A stretch of 64,000 nt of DNA from Pelagihabitans sp947500445 (GCF_050589625.1 NZ_JBNGOP010000001.1:277549-341548); one strand, 5' to 3'. Positions 25,539 to 34,574 are shown, counted from the stretch's first letter. Translations and numbers: made by a program. The notes: a model not told the origin generated them from the sequence alone.

Positions 25539-26045
25539 ATGAAAGAAGAGCAAGAAACCATATTCATTAATGCTTTAGAACAGAACCAGGAGAAGCTATT
25601 TAGAATATGTACGATTTATACTAAGGATGATGAAGATGCCAAAGATCTTTTTCAAGAGGTACTGGTTCATGTGTGGGGGTCGATGGGCACATTTAAAGGT
25701 AATTCGGCAATTGCAACTTGGATGTTTAGAATCGCCTTAAATGTTTGCCTACGTTTTAAATCTAAGCATACTAAGAATCAAAATCGGTTCATAAGATTAG
25801 ATAGTATCACTATTGCAAATTTTGGTACAGAAGAAAATAACAAATCAGAAGTGGAAAAACTGGATAGTCTGAGAAAATGTGTAAAAGAACTGAATGAAGC
25901 AGATAAGGCGATAGTTGCACTTTACCTAGAGGGCATAGCTTACAAAGAAATTTCAAGTATTCTAGGATTATCTGAAAACCACATAGCTGTAAAAATCAAG
26001 CGAATCAAGTCAAAATTGTTGAACTGTATAAATAGAAGATTATGA
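25539..26045 (+). CDS. ECF-type RNA polymerase sigma factor
   Basis: A 168-residue sigma-70 family protein with only regions 2 and 4. Region 2 includes DAKDLFQEVLVHVWGSMGTF and NSAIATWMFRIALNVC (promoter -10 recognition), and region 4 is a helix-turn-helix (YKEISSILGLSENHIAVKIK). ECF factors direct RNA polymerase to a small regulon and are usually held inactive by a membrane anti-sigma factor. The next gene overlaps by 4 bp (ATGA) and encodes a membrane protein, which fits that role. The A/T-rich composition matches the neighbouring accessory genes. Confidence 0.92.
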   Translation: MKEEQETIFINALEQNQEKLFRICTIYTKDDEDAKDLFQEVLVHVWGSMGTFKGNSAIATWMFRIALNVCLRFKSKHTKNQNRFIRLDSITIANFGTEENNKSEVEKLDSLRKCVKELNEADKAIVALYLEGIAYKEISSILGLSENHIAVKIKRIKSKLLNCINRRL

Positions 26046-26632
26046 TAGAAGATGAACTAATTAGAATATGGCAATCGTCTAGTAATCAAGAAAGAGTAAA
26101 ATTTGAGAAGTCTAAATTGATGTTAGAGTTAGGTTCAAGTTTAGAACGTTTCCAAATTTGGTGGAAGAATATGGAACGTGTAAATGTTATTTCCGGATGG
26201 GTAACCGTTTTGGGGTTTATTCCTTGTATTATTTGGGTGCCCTATACTTCCATGAAAATTTCGTCGGCACTGATAATGGTTTGGGCAATATACATAGGAA
26301 CTAGAGGGAAAAGTTTGAAAAAATTCAAACCGAGTGACCTAGAAGAGAATTACCTACAATATCTAGAAAAAACCAAAACCTATCTTCTTGCTCAAAAGGG
26401 ATTTTTTGAAACTTCGTTGAACTGGCGTGTTTTGACTATTTTACCGATTTACATTTTCTTTTTTACCGGTATTTGGGATAAACCTTTAGCCCGATACGTA
26501 GGAGTCATATCATTTTTTGCTTTGGTAGGAATCCTAATCTATTCATATTGTAAAAGCAAAAGAATAGTAAGAAATAAAATTAGCCCAAGAATAACAAGAG
26601 TTGATGAATTGATAAAAAAGTTAAAGGAATAG
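26042..26632 (+). CDS. Membrane protein coupled to the ECF sigma factor (candidate anti-sigma factor)
   Basis: A 196-residue protein with a cytoplasmic N-terminal helical region of about 45 residues, then two pairs of membrane helices (near 49-85 and 131-172) and a basic C-terminal tail. The reading frame begins within the stop codon of the sigma gene (ATGA overlap), so the two are translated together. I see no zinc-binding anti-sigma HxxxCxxC motif, so the anti-sigma role is inferred only from position and topology. Confidence 0.7.
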   Translation: MIEDELIRIWQSSSNQERVKFEKSKLMLELGSSLERFQIWWKNMERVNVISGWVTVLGFIPCIIWVPYTSMKISSALIMVWAIYIGTRGKSLKKFKPSDLEENYLQYLEKTKTYLLAQKGFFETSLNWRVLTILPIYIFFFTGIWDKPLARYVGVISFFALVGILIYSYCKSKRIVRNKISPRITRVDELIKKLKE

Positions 26633-26842
26633 CAATTTGATTAATCTGTTGGTCCGTTTAACATGCCAATTGAATACCGCTATTGACTACATTTCTTTTG
26701 CCGTAAACACCCTTATTTGACCTATAGCCCTTAACCTGTTCATAATCACAGAACCCGGTTTTCAGGAGCCCCATAGGAATATAACAACTGTCTTCCCGCT
26801 ATGGGACGGCCAAAAGGAAACAAAACCATCGTATAATAAAAA

Positions 26843-27160
26843 AAGCAGGCCATAAGCCGGATTCTGTTGCGACCGATATACGGTCGCCCCTTATCATTTA
26901 TCTCGACCTTTGATTGCCCAAAGGCTCTAACCGCCTACCCTTCGATTCGGACGTGCCGCCCTCAAACACCGATTTACATGACGTTTCACCGCATAGAGTT
27001 TACCTGGTTTCACTACAGCCGAACTGTACTTGCTTTCTGTTGCACTGGTCCTTTTCCGAACGCTGTTCGGAACGACGGGCGTTACCCGCTATGCTGCACT
27101 ATGGTGTCCGGACTTTCCTCCCCGGCCGAACGGCCGGAGCGATAAGGTGGCCTGCTACGC
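26843..27160 (-). ncRNA. rnpB: RNase P RNA (bacterial type A)
   Basis: Read on the minus strand the region has the landmarks of RNase P RNA: the P1 arm GCAGGCC near the 5' end paired with GGCCTGC at the 3' end, the conserved GAGGAAAGTCCGGAC segment (P4 5' strand and J3/4) around 27110, GGTAAACTC and GTGAAACCAGG-like core, and the 3' conserved AGAATCCGGCTTATG segment followed by a T-run (26836-26843). It is the catalytic subunit that removes 5' leaders from tRNA precursors. Ends are estimated to within about 5 nt. Confidence 0.95.
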
Positions 27161-27306
27161 CAAAGGTACATCAAACCCAGTAAGGAACATATTTCGGCAG
27201 CATATTTACCTTTTGTAGTTCAGGTAATTTAATACCGTTTACTACCAAAGTGCAAAAAGTAAAACACCGGCTCGGTAGCAAACCCGCCAATTATGAATCG
27301 TATCTA

Positions 27307-27323
27307 ATACCATTTTAAATGGT
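27307..27323. repeat. Collapsed family-A hairpin in the gap before the thioredoxin-fold gene
   Basis: ATACCATTTTAAATGGT is the family-A stem with its loop lost. It lies in the 362-bp gap 27161-27522, which otherwise shows only a possible -7-like box (TAACTTTA near 27489) before the next gene. Confidence 0.4.
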
Positions 27324-27522
27324 CGATAACGATATGCACCAATAACGAAACGGCACTTTTAGGAAGGTTTTGGGAAGCTATTGAAATGACATACCATAAT
27401 CTTTGTTTTTTGCCGGAACGCAGGGTCATTTTAGAACTTTGTTATATCTCAAAAAACATCTCGATTTCTTTAAGCTTGCTCGTTTTTGTAACTTTAAACC
27501 ACTTCATTGAAAAGGAATTCGT

Positions 27523-28731
27523 ATGAAACGATTTATTTTGGTAGGCCTCATAGCCCTATCGGTACTTTCCTCTTGTAAACAAGAGAAGAAAATTCAGGAA
27601 CCCTCAACGGAACAAACAGCAAACGAGACGGAGGAGGAAACTGCTTTTTTTGTTGCCGATCCCCAAGAAGTACCGGCACAGGAAGTGTCGACGCTCAAAA
27701 TAGGTGAAAAAGCACCCGATTTTAGGTTGCCGGGCGTAGACGGTAAATTCCACTCCCTAAACGATTATGATACCGCGGAAGTTTTGGTCGTTGTCTTCAC
27801 CTGTAATCATTGCCCAACGGCACAGGCATATGAAGACCGTATTATACAATTGACCACCGATTACAAAGACAAAGGAGTGCAGCTTATCGCCATTTCCCCA
27901 AACGCTGTCAATGCACTACTTCTTAAAGAATTAAGCTATAGTGATTTAGGGGATTCCTTTGAAGATATGATCGTTCGGGCCAATGACAAAGGCTATAATT
28001 TCCCGTATTTATATGATGGTGACACCCATGGGGTTTCCTTAAAATATGGGCCTATCGCCACTCCGCATACCTTTGTTTTCAATAAAAAGCGGGAGCTTAC
28101 CTATACCGGCCGATTGGATACCTCGGAGAAACCGGGAACTGCAAATGCCGAGGACCTTCGCAATGCCATTGACAATACTTTAAAGAACGTAGCTGTGGCC
28201 GATGCGGTAACAAAAACCTTTGGGTGTTCTGTAAAATGGGCATGGAAAAATGAATACCGTAAAAAAATAAACAAAGAATGGGCAGCAAAAGAAGTAACCC
28301 TGGCACCCGTTGATGAAAACGGAATCAAAGCACTTTTTGCAAACGACTCGGATAAACTTCGACTGATCAACCTATGGGCTACCTGGTGTGGCCCTTGCGT
28401 ACAGGAATTTCCGGATTTTGTAGAAATTCATAGAATGTACGAAGACCGTGATTTCGAGTTTGTGTCGATAAGTGCGGATAACTTAAAATCAGAAAAACGG
28501 GCGCTAAAATTCTTGCAAAAAGAACATGCCGCCGTAACCAATTACATTTTTTCGGGAGCCGACAAATACGCCATGATCGAGGCCGTTGATCCCGAATGGG
28601 ACGGTGCTTTGCCCTATACCGCTTTAGTGGAACCGGGAGGTACGATCGTATACCGAAAAATGGGAACTATTACCCCTTTTGAACTAAAAAAAGCAATTGT
28701 AGACCACCCCTTAATGGGAAGGTATTATTGA
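27523..28731 (+). CDS. Lipoprotein with two thioredoxin-fold domains (redoxin + TlpA-like)
   Basis: A 402-residue lipoprotein (lipobox LSVLSSC, Cys at 19) with an acidic linker and then two redox domains. The first (about 60-215) is an AhpC/TSA-like redoxin with TCNHCPTAQAYEDRI, a CxxC in the usual place of these single-protein thioredoxin-like lipoproteins. The second (about 265-402) is TlpA/ResA-like with LWATWCGPCVQEFPD, the classic WCxxC. The likely role is thiol-disulfide exchange at the cell envelope, for example in cytochrome c or outer-membrane protein maturation. The fusion of the two domains in one chain is unusual. Single gene, flanked by non-coding DNA. Confidence 0.85.
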   Translation: MKRFILVGLIALSVLSSCKQEKKIQEPSTEQTANETEEETAFFVADPQEVPAQEVSTLKIGEKAPDFRLPGVDGKFHSLNDYDTAEVLVVVFTCNHCPTAQAYEDRIIQLTTDYKDKGVQLIAISPNAVNALLLKELSYSDLGDSFEDMIVRANDKGYNFPYLYDGDTHGVSLKYGPIATPHTFVFNKKRELTYTGRLDTSEKPGTANAEDLRNAIDNTLKNVAVADAVTKTFGCSVKWAWKNEYRKKINKEWAAKEVTLAPVDENGIKALFANDSDKLRLINLWATWCGPCVQEFPDFVEIHRMYEDRDFEFVSISADNLKSEKRALKFLQKEHAAVTNYIFSGADKYAMIEAVDPEWDGALPYTALVEPGGTIVYRKMGTITPFELKKAIVDHPLMGRYY

Positions 28732-29371
28732 AACTATACCCGCTTAACTTTTAAAACAGAAAAGAATGTTATAAAAGCTATTGTCTACAAGACAGGTATG
28801 GCTTCCGGGGATTTGATTTAATTTCTCTAGTTGTCTTTTCAATATGAATATGTCTTTTTAGAAATGCTTCTGCCGATAGTTTTATGTAGTATCCTTCCAA
28901 AGTTAAAGTGCTATGCCCATAACTTTGCCAGGGCTTCCTGAAATCAATTTGGGCACACCACTTGTAAAAAGCTACAATGGAATTTGTATGGCCAAAAATG
29001 CCACTCTAACCCGTTTATGGATTAAAAATTTATTACCGCTCAAAACTGTAGCAAAAAAGAACGCTTCGCTATCTTTTTTGCGTCTTCGACCCTCATCACG
29101 AAGTTTTAACGGATAAACCGGGTTGAAAATTTCACCTTCCACAGTGATGACAAGCGGTAAGATCGGGTAAAAACCCTCTATTCCAGACGCAACATTAGTA
29201 GTAAACACGGTCGTTCTTTTCTAGAGCCCATAGTTTCCTATTGTCGAACAGTCAGCAAGGGTATAGCTAAAGCATTCGTAGGATACCATTGTTTGTAACT
29301 TTGTATAGGCAAACCTTAGTTTGACTGTATTGGCACTATTATTCCATTACCGTTTTTAGTATCTTCATATC
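28732..29371. repeat. 640-bp gap with family-B inverted-repeat element, copy 2 (29007-29130)
   Basis: The gap has no supported gene. From 29007 (TAACCCGTTTATGGATTAAA) to 29130 (inverse end TTTTAACGGATAAACCGGGT from 29103) lies an element of about 125 bp with imperfect inverted termini like those of the family-B copy at 14470. Its interior holds a strong hairpin, GCAAAAAAGA...TCTTTTTTGC (29051-29081). A partial family-A terminus (ATACCATTGTTTGTAACTTT) lies near 29283. Confidence 0.5.
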
Positions 29372-29680
29372 ATGTTACAGAAGAAAGGTAACAATACCAT
29401 TTCAATATTTTTCCTTTTGACTTTCCTGATTCTTGGAATAGTCAAGGTACATGCGTACTCACATTTTGCCGAACACGACGGGCAAACACACTGTGAACTA
29501 TGCGCTATGGTGGTAAGTACCGATACCGTACAGACTACCTTGGATGGCGGTTTTGAGGAATCACATACCAGGGCCGATATTATTGTACAGACCTTCACAT
29601 TGCATTTTGCAGGGGCTTCACATCACTACTGTATTACGCTCCCGGAACAGCTTCACAACAAACCTCCTCCGACTCCCTAA
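29372..29680 (+). CDS. Small secreted His/Cys-rich protein upstream of DUF6702-HupE
   Basis: A 102-residue protein with a signal peptide or anchor (NTISIFFLLTFLILGIVKVHA) followed by YSHFAEHDGQTHCELCAMV, which offers three His, a CxxC pair and acidic residues, and later GASHHYCITLP. This is the look of a small periplasmic metal-binding protein. No family is recognised. It is the first of three genes in one direction, with a 195-bp gap before DUF6702, ending in HupE/UreJ, a family of nickel/cobalt-type membrane proteins. Metal binding is therefore inferred from residues and context, not shown. Confidence 0.65.
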   Translation: MLQKKGNNTISIFFLLTFLILGIVKVHAYSHFAEHDGQTHCELCAMVVSTDTVQTTLDGGFEESHTRADIIVQTFTLHFAGASHHYCITLPEQLHNKPPPTP

Positions 29681-29875
29681 TCTTCTTAAACGCATAACAT
29701 GTGCCCTATCTTTTGCCGGCCCGCCCGATTCCCATGGGGTACTACCGGTCGAGGATGACGCATCGTTGGTGTTTATACATATTCCATCCTTGCTACGACC
29801 TAAAGTCTCTTTAGGTCCATTCAACCTAATGGAAATTTTCTTTCCCTATTTTCTATTTATATAAAGCTGTTACAA

Positions 29876-30400
29876 ATGAGAACAAAACACCATAACATTT
29901 TATTAGTCGTCCTTGCCTTAACTTTTACCACTGCCTTTATAGCCCCACACCCCATTAAATTAACTTCTTCGTTAATTGAGTATGATACCAAAACAAGGAG
30001 CTTGCAAATGGAGTGTCGTGTTTTTATCGATGATTTCGAAAATAGTGTTCGGAAAAAATTCAAAGGAGAGATCGATGTTGCCGATCTTTCAAAAAACGAC
30101 CAAAAAATCATTGAAGCCTATTTTCGACGCTATGTGACGCTTATGGTCAATGATCTTAACCTTACCCTTCACTATATTTCGTCCGAGGTCATGGAAAAGC
30201 AAAACGTACTGTCCCTAAAATTTTCGGCGGAGGTAAAGCCTTTAAAAAAAGGAGATGTTTTCTGTATGGAGAATAGACTTTTCTTTGAGGAATTCGAATT
30301 TCTCCAAACCAATATGACCACCATACGCATACCCCCCTTAATTTCTGAAAGCTACTTTGAGGCCAAAGAAGATGATTACACCCTACCCATCCAATTTTAA
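29876..30400 (+). CDS. DUF6702 family secreted protein
   Basis: A 174-residue protein with a signal peptide (ILLVVLALTFTTAFIAPHP). The mature start HPIKLTSSLIEYDTKTRSLQ and the FIDDFENSVRK segment are typical of the DUF6702 family of Bacteroidota, which is commonly encoded beside HupE/UreJ and M1 peptidase genes. The mature protein begins with HP, a possible N-terminal metal ligand. Function unknown. It precedes hupE by 10 bp. Confidence 0.78.
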   Translation: MRTKHHNILLVVLALTFTTAFIAPHPIKLTSSLIEYDTKTRSLQMECRVFIDDFENSVRKKFKGEIDVADLSKNDQKIIEAYFRRYVTLMVNDLNLTLHYISSEVMEKQNVLSLKFSAEVKPLKKGDVFCMENRLFFEEFEFLQTNMTTIRIPPLISESYFEAKEDDYTLPIQF

Positions 30401-30410
30401 TACCGACCTT

Positions 30411-30995
30411 ATGAGCAACTTTAGTTCTTTCTTTGCCAGCGGCTGGGAACATATTGTAGATGTGAAAGCCTACGACCACCTTTTATTTGTAATGACGCTA
30501 TGTGCAGCCTTTACATTGGCACAATGGAAGCAAATATTAGTGATCATTACCGCCTTCACAATTGGACATAGCGGTACCCTTATATTGAGTACCTTGGATA
30601 TGATCCCCGCCAATGCGCAGCTTATCGACATGCTTATTCCCTTTACCATCATGCTGACCGCTTTGGCCAATGTGGTGGAGTACGATGGATTTGGAAAGTT
30701 TTCCGATACCAAAATAAAATATGCCATTGCCCTTGTATTCGGGCTTATCCATGGGTTGGCCTTTGCCAGTAATTTTAAATTTATGTTGTTCCAAGACAGT
30801 ATTCTGATGCCGCTCTTTGCTTTTAACATCGGTATTGAAGCCGGCCAGCTTTTTATTGTACTGCTATTTATGTTGGCGTTATGGGGGTACACCAAGTTCA
30901 TCAAGGGAACGCATTTAAAATGGAAGGTGTTTATTTCCGGTGCCGGTTTTGGTATTGCGGCGACCCTATTTTTGAACGCCATTTATGGCAATTGA
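30411..30995 (+). CDS. HupE/UreJ family membrane protein
   Basis: A 194-residue polytopic protein with about six membrane helices. The HupE/UreJ pattern is visible: an opening amphipathic GWEHIVDVKAYDHLLFVMTL with the conserved His-Asp pair, FTIGHSGTLILST in the second helix pair, and LIHGLAFASNF in the fourth. Family members are linked to nickel or cobalt transfer for urease or hydrogenase, but many, as here, lie far from such enzymes, so the metal is unknown. I chose ATG 30411 rather than an upstream in-frame ATG at 30357 that would overlap DUF6702 by 44 bp. Confidence 0.85.
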   Translation: MSNFSSFFASGWEHIVDVKAYDHLLFVMTLCAAFTLAQWKQILVIITAFTIGHSGTLILSTLDMIPANAQLIDMLIPFTIMLTALANVVEYDGFGKFSDTKIKYAIALVFGLIHGLAFASNFKFMLFQDSILMPLFAFNIGIEAGQLFIVLLFMLALWGYTKFIKGTHLKWKVFISGAGFGIAATLFLNAIYGN

Positions 30996-31016
30996 ACGTA
31001 CCGTTTATTTTCAGGA

Positions 31017-31610
31017 TCACCACCCATAAAAGCCTTTAGGAACTATCCCGTTCAACCGTAAATAAACAATACATTGCCCTCGATGGTGAATAATGTGGTT
31101 TTCCATAGCGTAAAAAAGACGCCAAACAGGAATAGTTTCGCCGGCAAACTCACAATCAGAGAGGAGTTTCTCATCGGATAACTCGGCAATCGATTTTCGA
31201 ACAAAGGCGTACATATTGTTCAGTTCCGTAATAACATCGGCTTTGGGCATTTGTACCGGGAGCTTTACATTTTCATAGGGGTTTATAACTCCGGCCCGGC
31301 CCGCAAGCTGACCACAGGTATAGACAACGCAGTGGCGCCATTGCTCGGAGAATGTCATGGCCTCATCGGTATATTTAAAGGTGAAAAAATCAAGAGGCAT
31401 TTGTTTTACATTGGTCATCGTCATCAATTCCGATCTTTTCCAAGCGGCGATGAGTTCATTTCTCAAGGACTTTGCAGCAACTGCGGCGGGCGTCAAACTA
31501 GACCCGTCCAAAACCGTGTCAGTATCGGTTTTAGTTTTCTCCATTTTACAACCGAAGATTGAAAAAAGGCCTAAACCAAATATATTTCTTAAAAAAAGGA
31601 TACGATTCAT
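31017..31610 (-). CDS. DinB-family lipoprotein
   Basis: A 197-residue protein with a lipobox (MNRILFLRNIFGLGLFSIFGC, Cys at 19). The mature part is a four-helix-bundle DinB-like fold with His residues in SEQWRHCVVYTCGQL and MENHIIHHRGQCIVYLRL, the metal-ligand positions of DinB/DUF664 proteins. DinB-like proteins include thiol S-transferases and many of unknown activity; export as a lipoprotein is unusual for the family. I moved the start from 31712 to ATG 31610 because the upstream extension lacks sense and hides the signal. It converges on hupE (21-bp gap). Confidence 0.75.
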   Translation of the reverse strand: MNRILFLRNIFGLGLFSIFGCKMEKTKTDTDTVLDGSSLTPAAVAAKSLRNELIAAWKRSELMTMTNVKQMPLDFFTFKYTDEAMTFSEQWRHCVVYTCGQLAGRAGVINPYENVKLPVQMPKADVITELNNMYAFVRKSIAELSDEKLLSDCEFAGETIPVWRLFYAMENHIIHHRGQCIVYLRLNGIVPKGFYGW

Positions 31611-31857
31611 GTAAAATTTTATAGTGTTTATAACGAACTTATTTGGGCCTTTCAATTTGAACTCGGCCATAAAACTCGGAAAGCTTTCGACTGTATTAAA
31701 ACCTTTTATCATGTTTTAAATTCAAAAAGTCTAAATGAGTTTATAACAAACGGATAGTATAAGCATACAAATTACGCAAAAAGAAAAAATGATACAACCG
31801 AGTTGCATTTGATATTTGTACCGAAACATGGATGAAGGAGCGGTGTTCGTTATACTA

Positions 31858-32042
31858 ATACCATTTTAACTTTGAAATCGCGCGTATAGAAATTGAATTA
31901 TTTTTTAGTTGTTCGAGGCAAAAAGCCTGTCCCCGGCTTGACAGGGGATCTAAGCATAGCCTTAGCTACGGTTATATTTTTTAACGAAGAACAGCTGAAA
32001 AAGAAACGATTTGTTAGTGCTATTTCAAAGTTAAAATGGTAT
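31858..32042. mobile_element. Family-A 185-bp inverted-repeat element (MITE-like), copy 2
   Basis: Same length and same 21-bp termini (31858-31878 and 32022-32042) as the copy at 11087-11271. Shared interior words include GTATAGAAATTGAATT, CATAGCC..AGCTACGGTTA and CTGAAAAAGAAAC. The interior has diverged: the middle carries CCTGTCCCCGGCTTGACAGG instead of the other copy's sequence. It lies in the 853-bp gap between the DinB gene and dnaX, about 380 bp upstream of the dnaX promoter. The rest of this gap shows no gene. Confidence 0.75.
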
Positions 32043-32421
32043 AGTTTAACCCTGAAATAGATTGTCCAAAAACCAGCTTAAATTCCCTCACGGACATTTT
32101 GGAAGAAGCAACAGCATCATGTATGGCGCAGTCAATTGAAAGGTGACCGCTCTAATAACCATTCAAATAGCTTGGTCGATAACCGTAAAGTATGGTACCG
32201 CTATTGGCTACAATACGACGAATGATCTGGACCGATAAAAGTGGTCATTATATACCGTTGGGAACACCCCATTTGGTGTCACGCACGATTTTAGCGCTGT
32301 TGAGGGAAACCACTGTACAAAAAGATACCTTAACGCCCCATCGATACCAAAACGATTCGCCCCTTGTTGATAAATAGGGGTAACTTCATTTCGGTTTTTC
32401 CGTTTAATAAAGGGCAATTTT

Positions 32422-32429
32422 TATCTTTG
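32422..32429 (+). promoter_or_regulatory. Predicted -7 box of dnaX
   Basis: TATCTTTG matches TAnnTTTG, with a T-rich -33 region about 21 bp upstream (32395-32399). It lies inside the longest open frame of dnaX, which shows that the upstream ATG at 32364 is not the real start. Confidence 0.45.
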
Positions 32430-32465
32430 TTACACTCGTTTTCAAGAACTAAATACCGTCCCTTT

Positions 32466-34574
32466 TTGGAACCATTTATCGTATCAGCCCGCAAGTATCG
32501 GCCCCAAACGTTTAAAGATGTTGTTGGGCAACAATCCATTACCAATACCCTGACCAATGCCATTGACAATAATCATTTGGCACAGGCATTGCTCTTTTGC
32601 GGTCCCCGGGGTGTCGGTAAAACGACCTGTGCCCGTATTTTGGCCAAAAAAATCAATTCGGACGGTACCGAAAGGCCCGATGAGGATTTTGCCTTTAATG
32701 TGTTCGAACTCGATGCCGCATCCAATAACTCGGTGGACGATATCCGCAGTCTGATCGATCAGGTACGCATTCCGCCCCAAGTGGGCAAATACAAGGTGTA
32801 CATTATCGATGAAGTACACATGCTCTCCCAATCGGCGTTCAACGCCTTTCTAAAGACCTTGGAAGAGCCCCCCAAACATGCGGTGTTCATATTGGCGACG
32901 ACCGAAAAACACAAAATTATCCCTACCATCCTATCCCGATGTCAAATTTTCGATTTTAAGAGAATTACGGTAAAGGATGCGGCCAATTATCTAAAGTATA
33001 TTGCCGAGAACCAAGGAATAACCGCCGAAGAGGACGCGCTCCATATTATTGCCCAAAAAGCGGACGGTGCCATGCGGGACGCACTTTCTATTTTTGATCG
33101 AGTGGTCAGTTTTTCGGGCAAACAACTCACCCGAAAAGCGGTGACCGAAAATTTGAACGTACTGGATTACGACACCTATTTTTCGGCTACGGACTTTTTG
33201 TTGCAAAACGATATCCCTTCAGTGCTTTTATTGTTCAACAAAACGCTTTCGCTTGGGTTTGATGGGCACCATTTTATTAGTGGACTGGCCTCGCACTTTC
33301 GAGACCTTATGGTCTGCCAACACCCGGGCACCATTTCCCTTTTGGAAGTAGGCGACGTGGCGCAGCAAAAGTACATGCAACAGGCCGGCCAGGTCAATCA
33401 ATCCTTTTTATTAAAAGCGCTGGATTTGGCGAATACCTGCGACCTGCAGTACAAATCCAGTAAAAATCAACGGTTGCTGGTAGAACTGACCTTGATGAAG
33501 TTGGCCTCCATTACCTATAACGGAGAAAAAAAAAATCCTGAGTCGATAGCCCTGGCCAATAAAACGGTCGATTTTATCGCTCCGGCCTCTTTTTTCAAGG
33601 ACAGAAGCCCTAAAACGGCAGTCGCTACCGAAATCTCCCAAGTACCGCAACCCGATACCGGCTCGGAAAATGTTCACCAAGAACAGTTGCCCGCACCTGA
33701 AACCGAGATGGCAACAGCTAGCGCGGAGAACGTTGCCGCTCCCTTAACAGCGCCCAAACCGGATACGATTCCCGCTCCAGAAACCGTTTCCGAACCGGTA
33801 CAACCGGTCAGTGCCGAAATAACGCCCCAAACGGTCGCCCCTATAACACCCACCATAGCTTTAGCCTCACCATCGCTTCAAGAGGAAACCCCGACTTGGA
33901 ACGAAACGGATAACCAGCCCGTACCGACCGACGAGATCGCGCCGGCAACACTGGAAGAAAACGGTAACGTACAACTTGATACGGCGCCCACCATGGAAGC
34001 CCCTGTTCCCGTAGCCGAGAACACAACAAATCCAGCAAAAACAAACAGTGCCGCTACGGCCGAAGTAGACGTACTACCCACGGAAAAAAAAGATGCTATT
34101 CCCATAGCTCCAAAAAGGGTTTCCGGGCTTTCCCTTTCCAGCTTAAAGGCCAAAAAAGAGCATGAGCGTACAAAAAAGGAACAGGTAGTAGATGAAAAAG
34201 ACCTGCCAAAAGACCCGTTTACAGAGGAAACGATGCGCGGCCACTGGAACGAATTTGTGCAGCAGATAGACAAAAAAGGGCAAAAAATTCTAGCATCGAA
34301 CCTGGCTACCGATGTTCCCAAACTGTTGGAGAACCACACGCTTTGGATCGAATTGCCCAACGGAACCATGAAAAAGGAAGTGGAGCGGGAGCAATATGAC
34401 CTTATGGTGTACTTGCGCAGCAAACTCAACAACCACTTTATCACCCTAAAGATTACGGTAAACGAGGAAACAGCCAAGAAATTTGCGTTTACGCCGGAAG
34501 AAAAATATGAAAAGCTTCGGGCCAAAAACCCCGCTATAGACCTATTGCGACAAGAGTTCGATCTGGACCTATGA
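32466..34574 (+). CDS. dnaX: DNA polymerase III subunit gamma/tau
   Basis: About 702 residues. The AAA+ clamp-loader ATPase begins with EPFIVSARKYRPQTFKDVVG, followed by Walker A CGPRGVGKTTCARI, Walker B VYIIDEVHMLSQ, and sensor 1 LATTEKHKIIPTILSRCQIF. The Cys4 zinc module usual between Walker A and the ELDAASNNSVDDIR motif in Proteobacteria is absent; the segment is a short NSDGTERPDED loop. Residues about 425-600 are a low-complexity Pro/Glu/Thr/Ala linker, followed by a tau-like C-terminal domain. I prefer the TTG at 32466 (giving MEPFIVSARKYRP, the common flavobacterial start) since a -7 promoter box lies just upstream. It converges on the TMEM220 gene with a 6-bp overlap. Confidence 0.93.
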   Translation: MEPFIVSARKYRPQTFKDVVGQQSITNTLTNAIDNNHLAQALLFCGPRGVGKTTCARILAKKINSDGTERPDEDFAFNVFELDAASNNSVDDIRSLIDQVRIPPQVGKYKVYIIDEVHMLSQSAFNAFLKTLEEPPKHAVFILATTEKHKIIPTILSRCQIFDFKRITVKDAANYLKYIAENQGITAEEDALHIIAQKADGAMRDALSIFDRVVSFSGKQLTRKAVTENLNVLDYDTYFSATDFLLQNDIPSVLLLFNKTLSLGFDGHHFISGLASHFRDLMVCQHPGTISLLEVGDVAQQKYMQQAGQVNQSFLLKALDLANTCDLQYKSSKNQRLLVELTLMKLASITYNGEKKNPESIALANKTVDFIAPASFFKDRSPKTAVATEISQVPQPDTGSENVHQEQLPAPETEMATASAENVAAPLTAPKPDTIPAPETVSEPVQPVSAEITPQTVAPITPTIALASPSLQEETPTWNETDNQPVPTDEIAPATLEENGNVQLDTAPTMEAPVPVAENTTNPAKTNSAATAEVDVLPTEKKDAIPIAPKRVSGLSLSSLKAKKEHERTKKEQVVDEKDLPKDPFTEETMRGHWNEFVQQIDKKGQKILASNLATDVPKLLENHTLWIELPNGTMKKEVEREQYDLMVYLRSKLNNHFITLKITVNEETAKKFAFTPEEKYEKLRAKNPAIDLLRQEFDLDL

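Noticed and set aside
26867..27218. Three plus-strand frames of 60-90 codons
   Set aside because: They lie antisense to the RNase P RNA gene, whose conserved structure explains the open frames.
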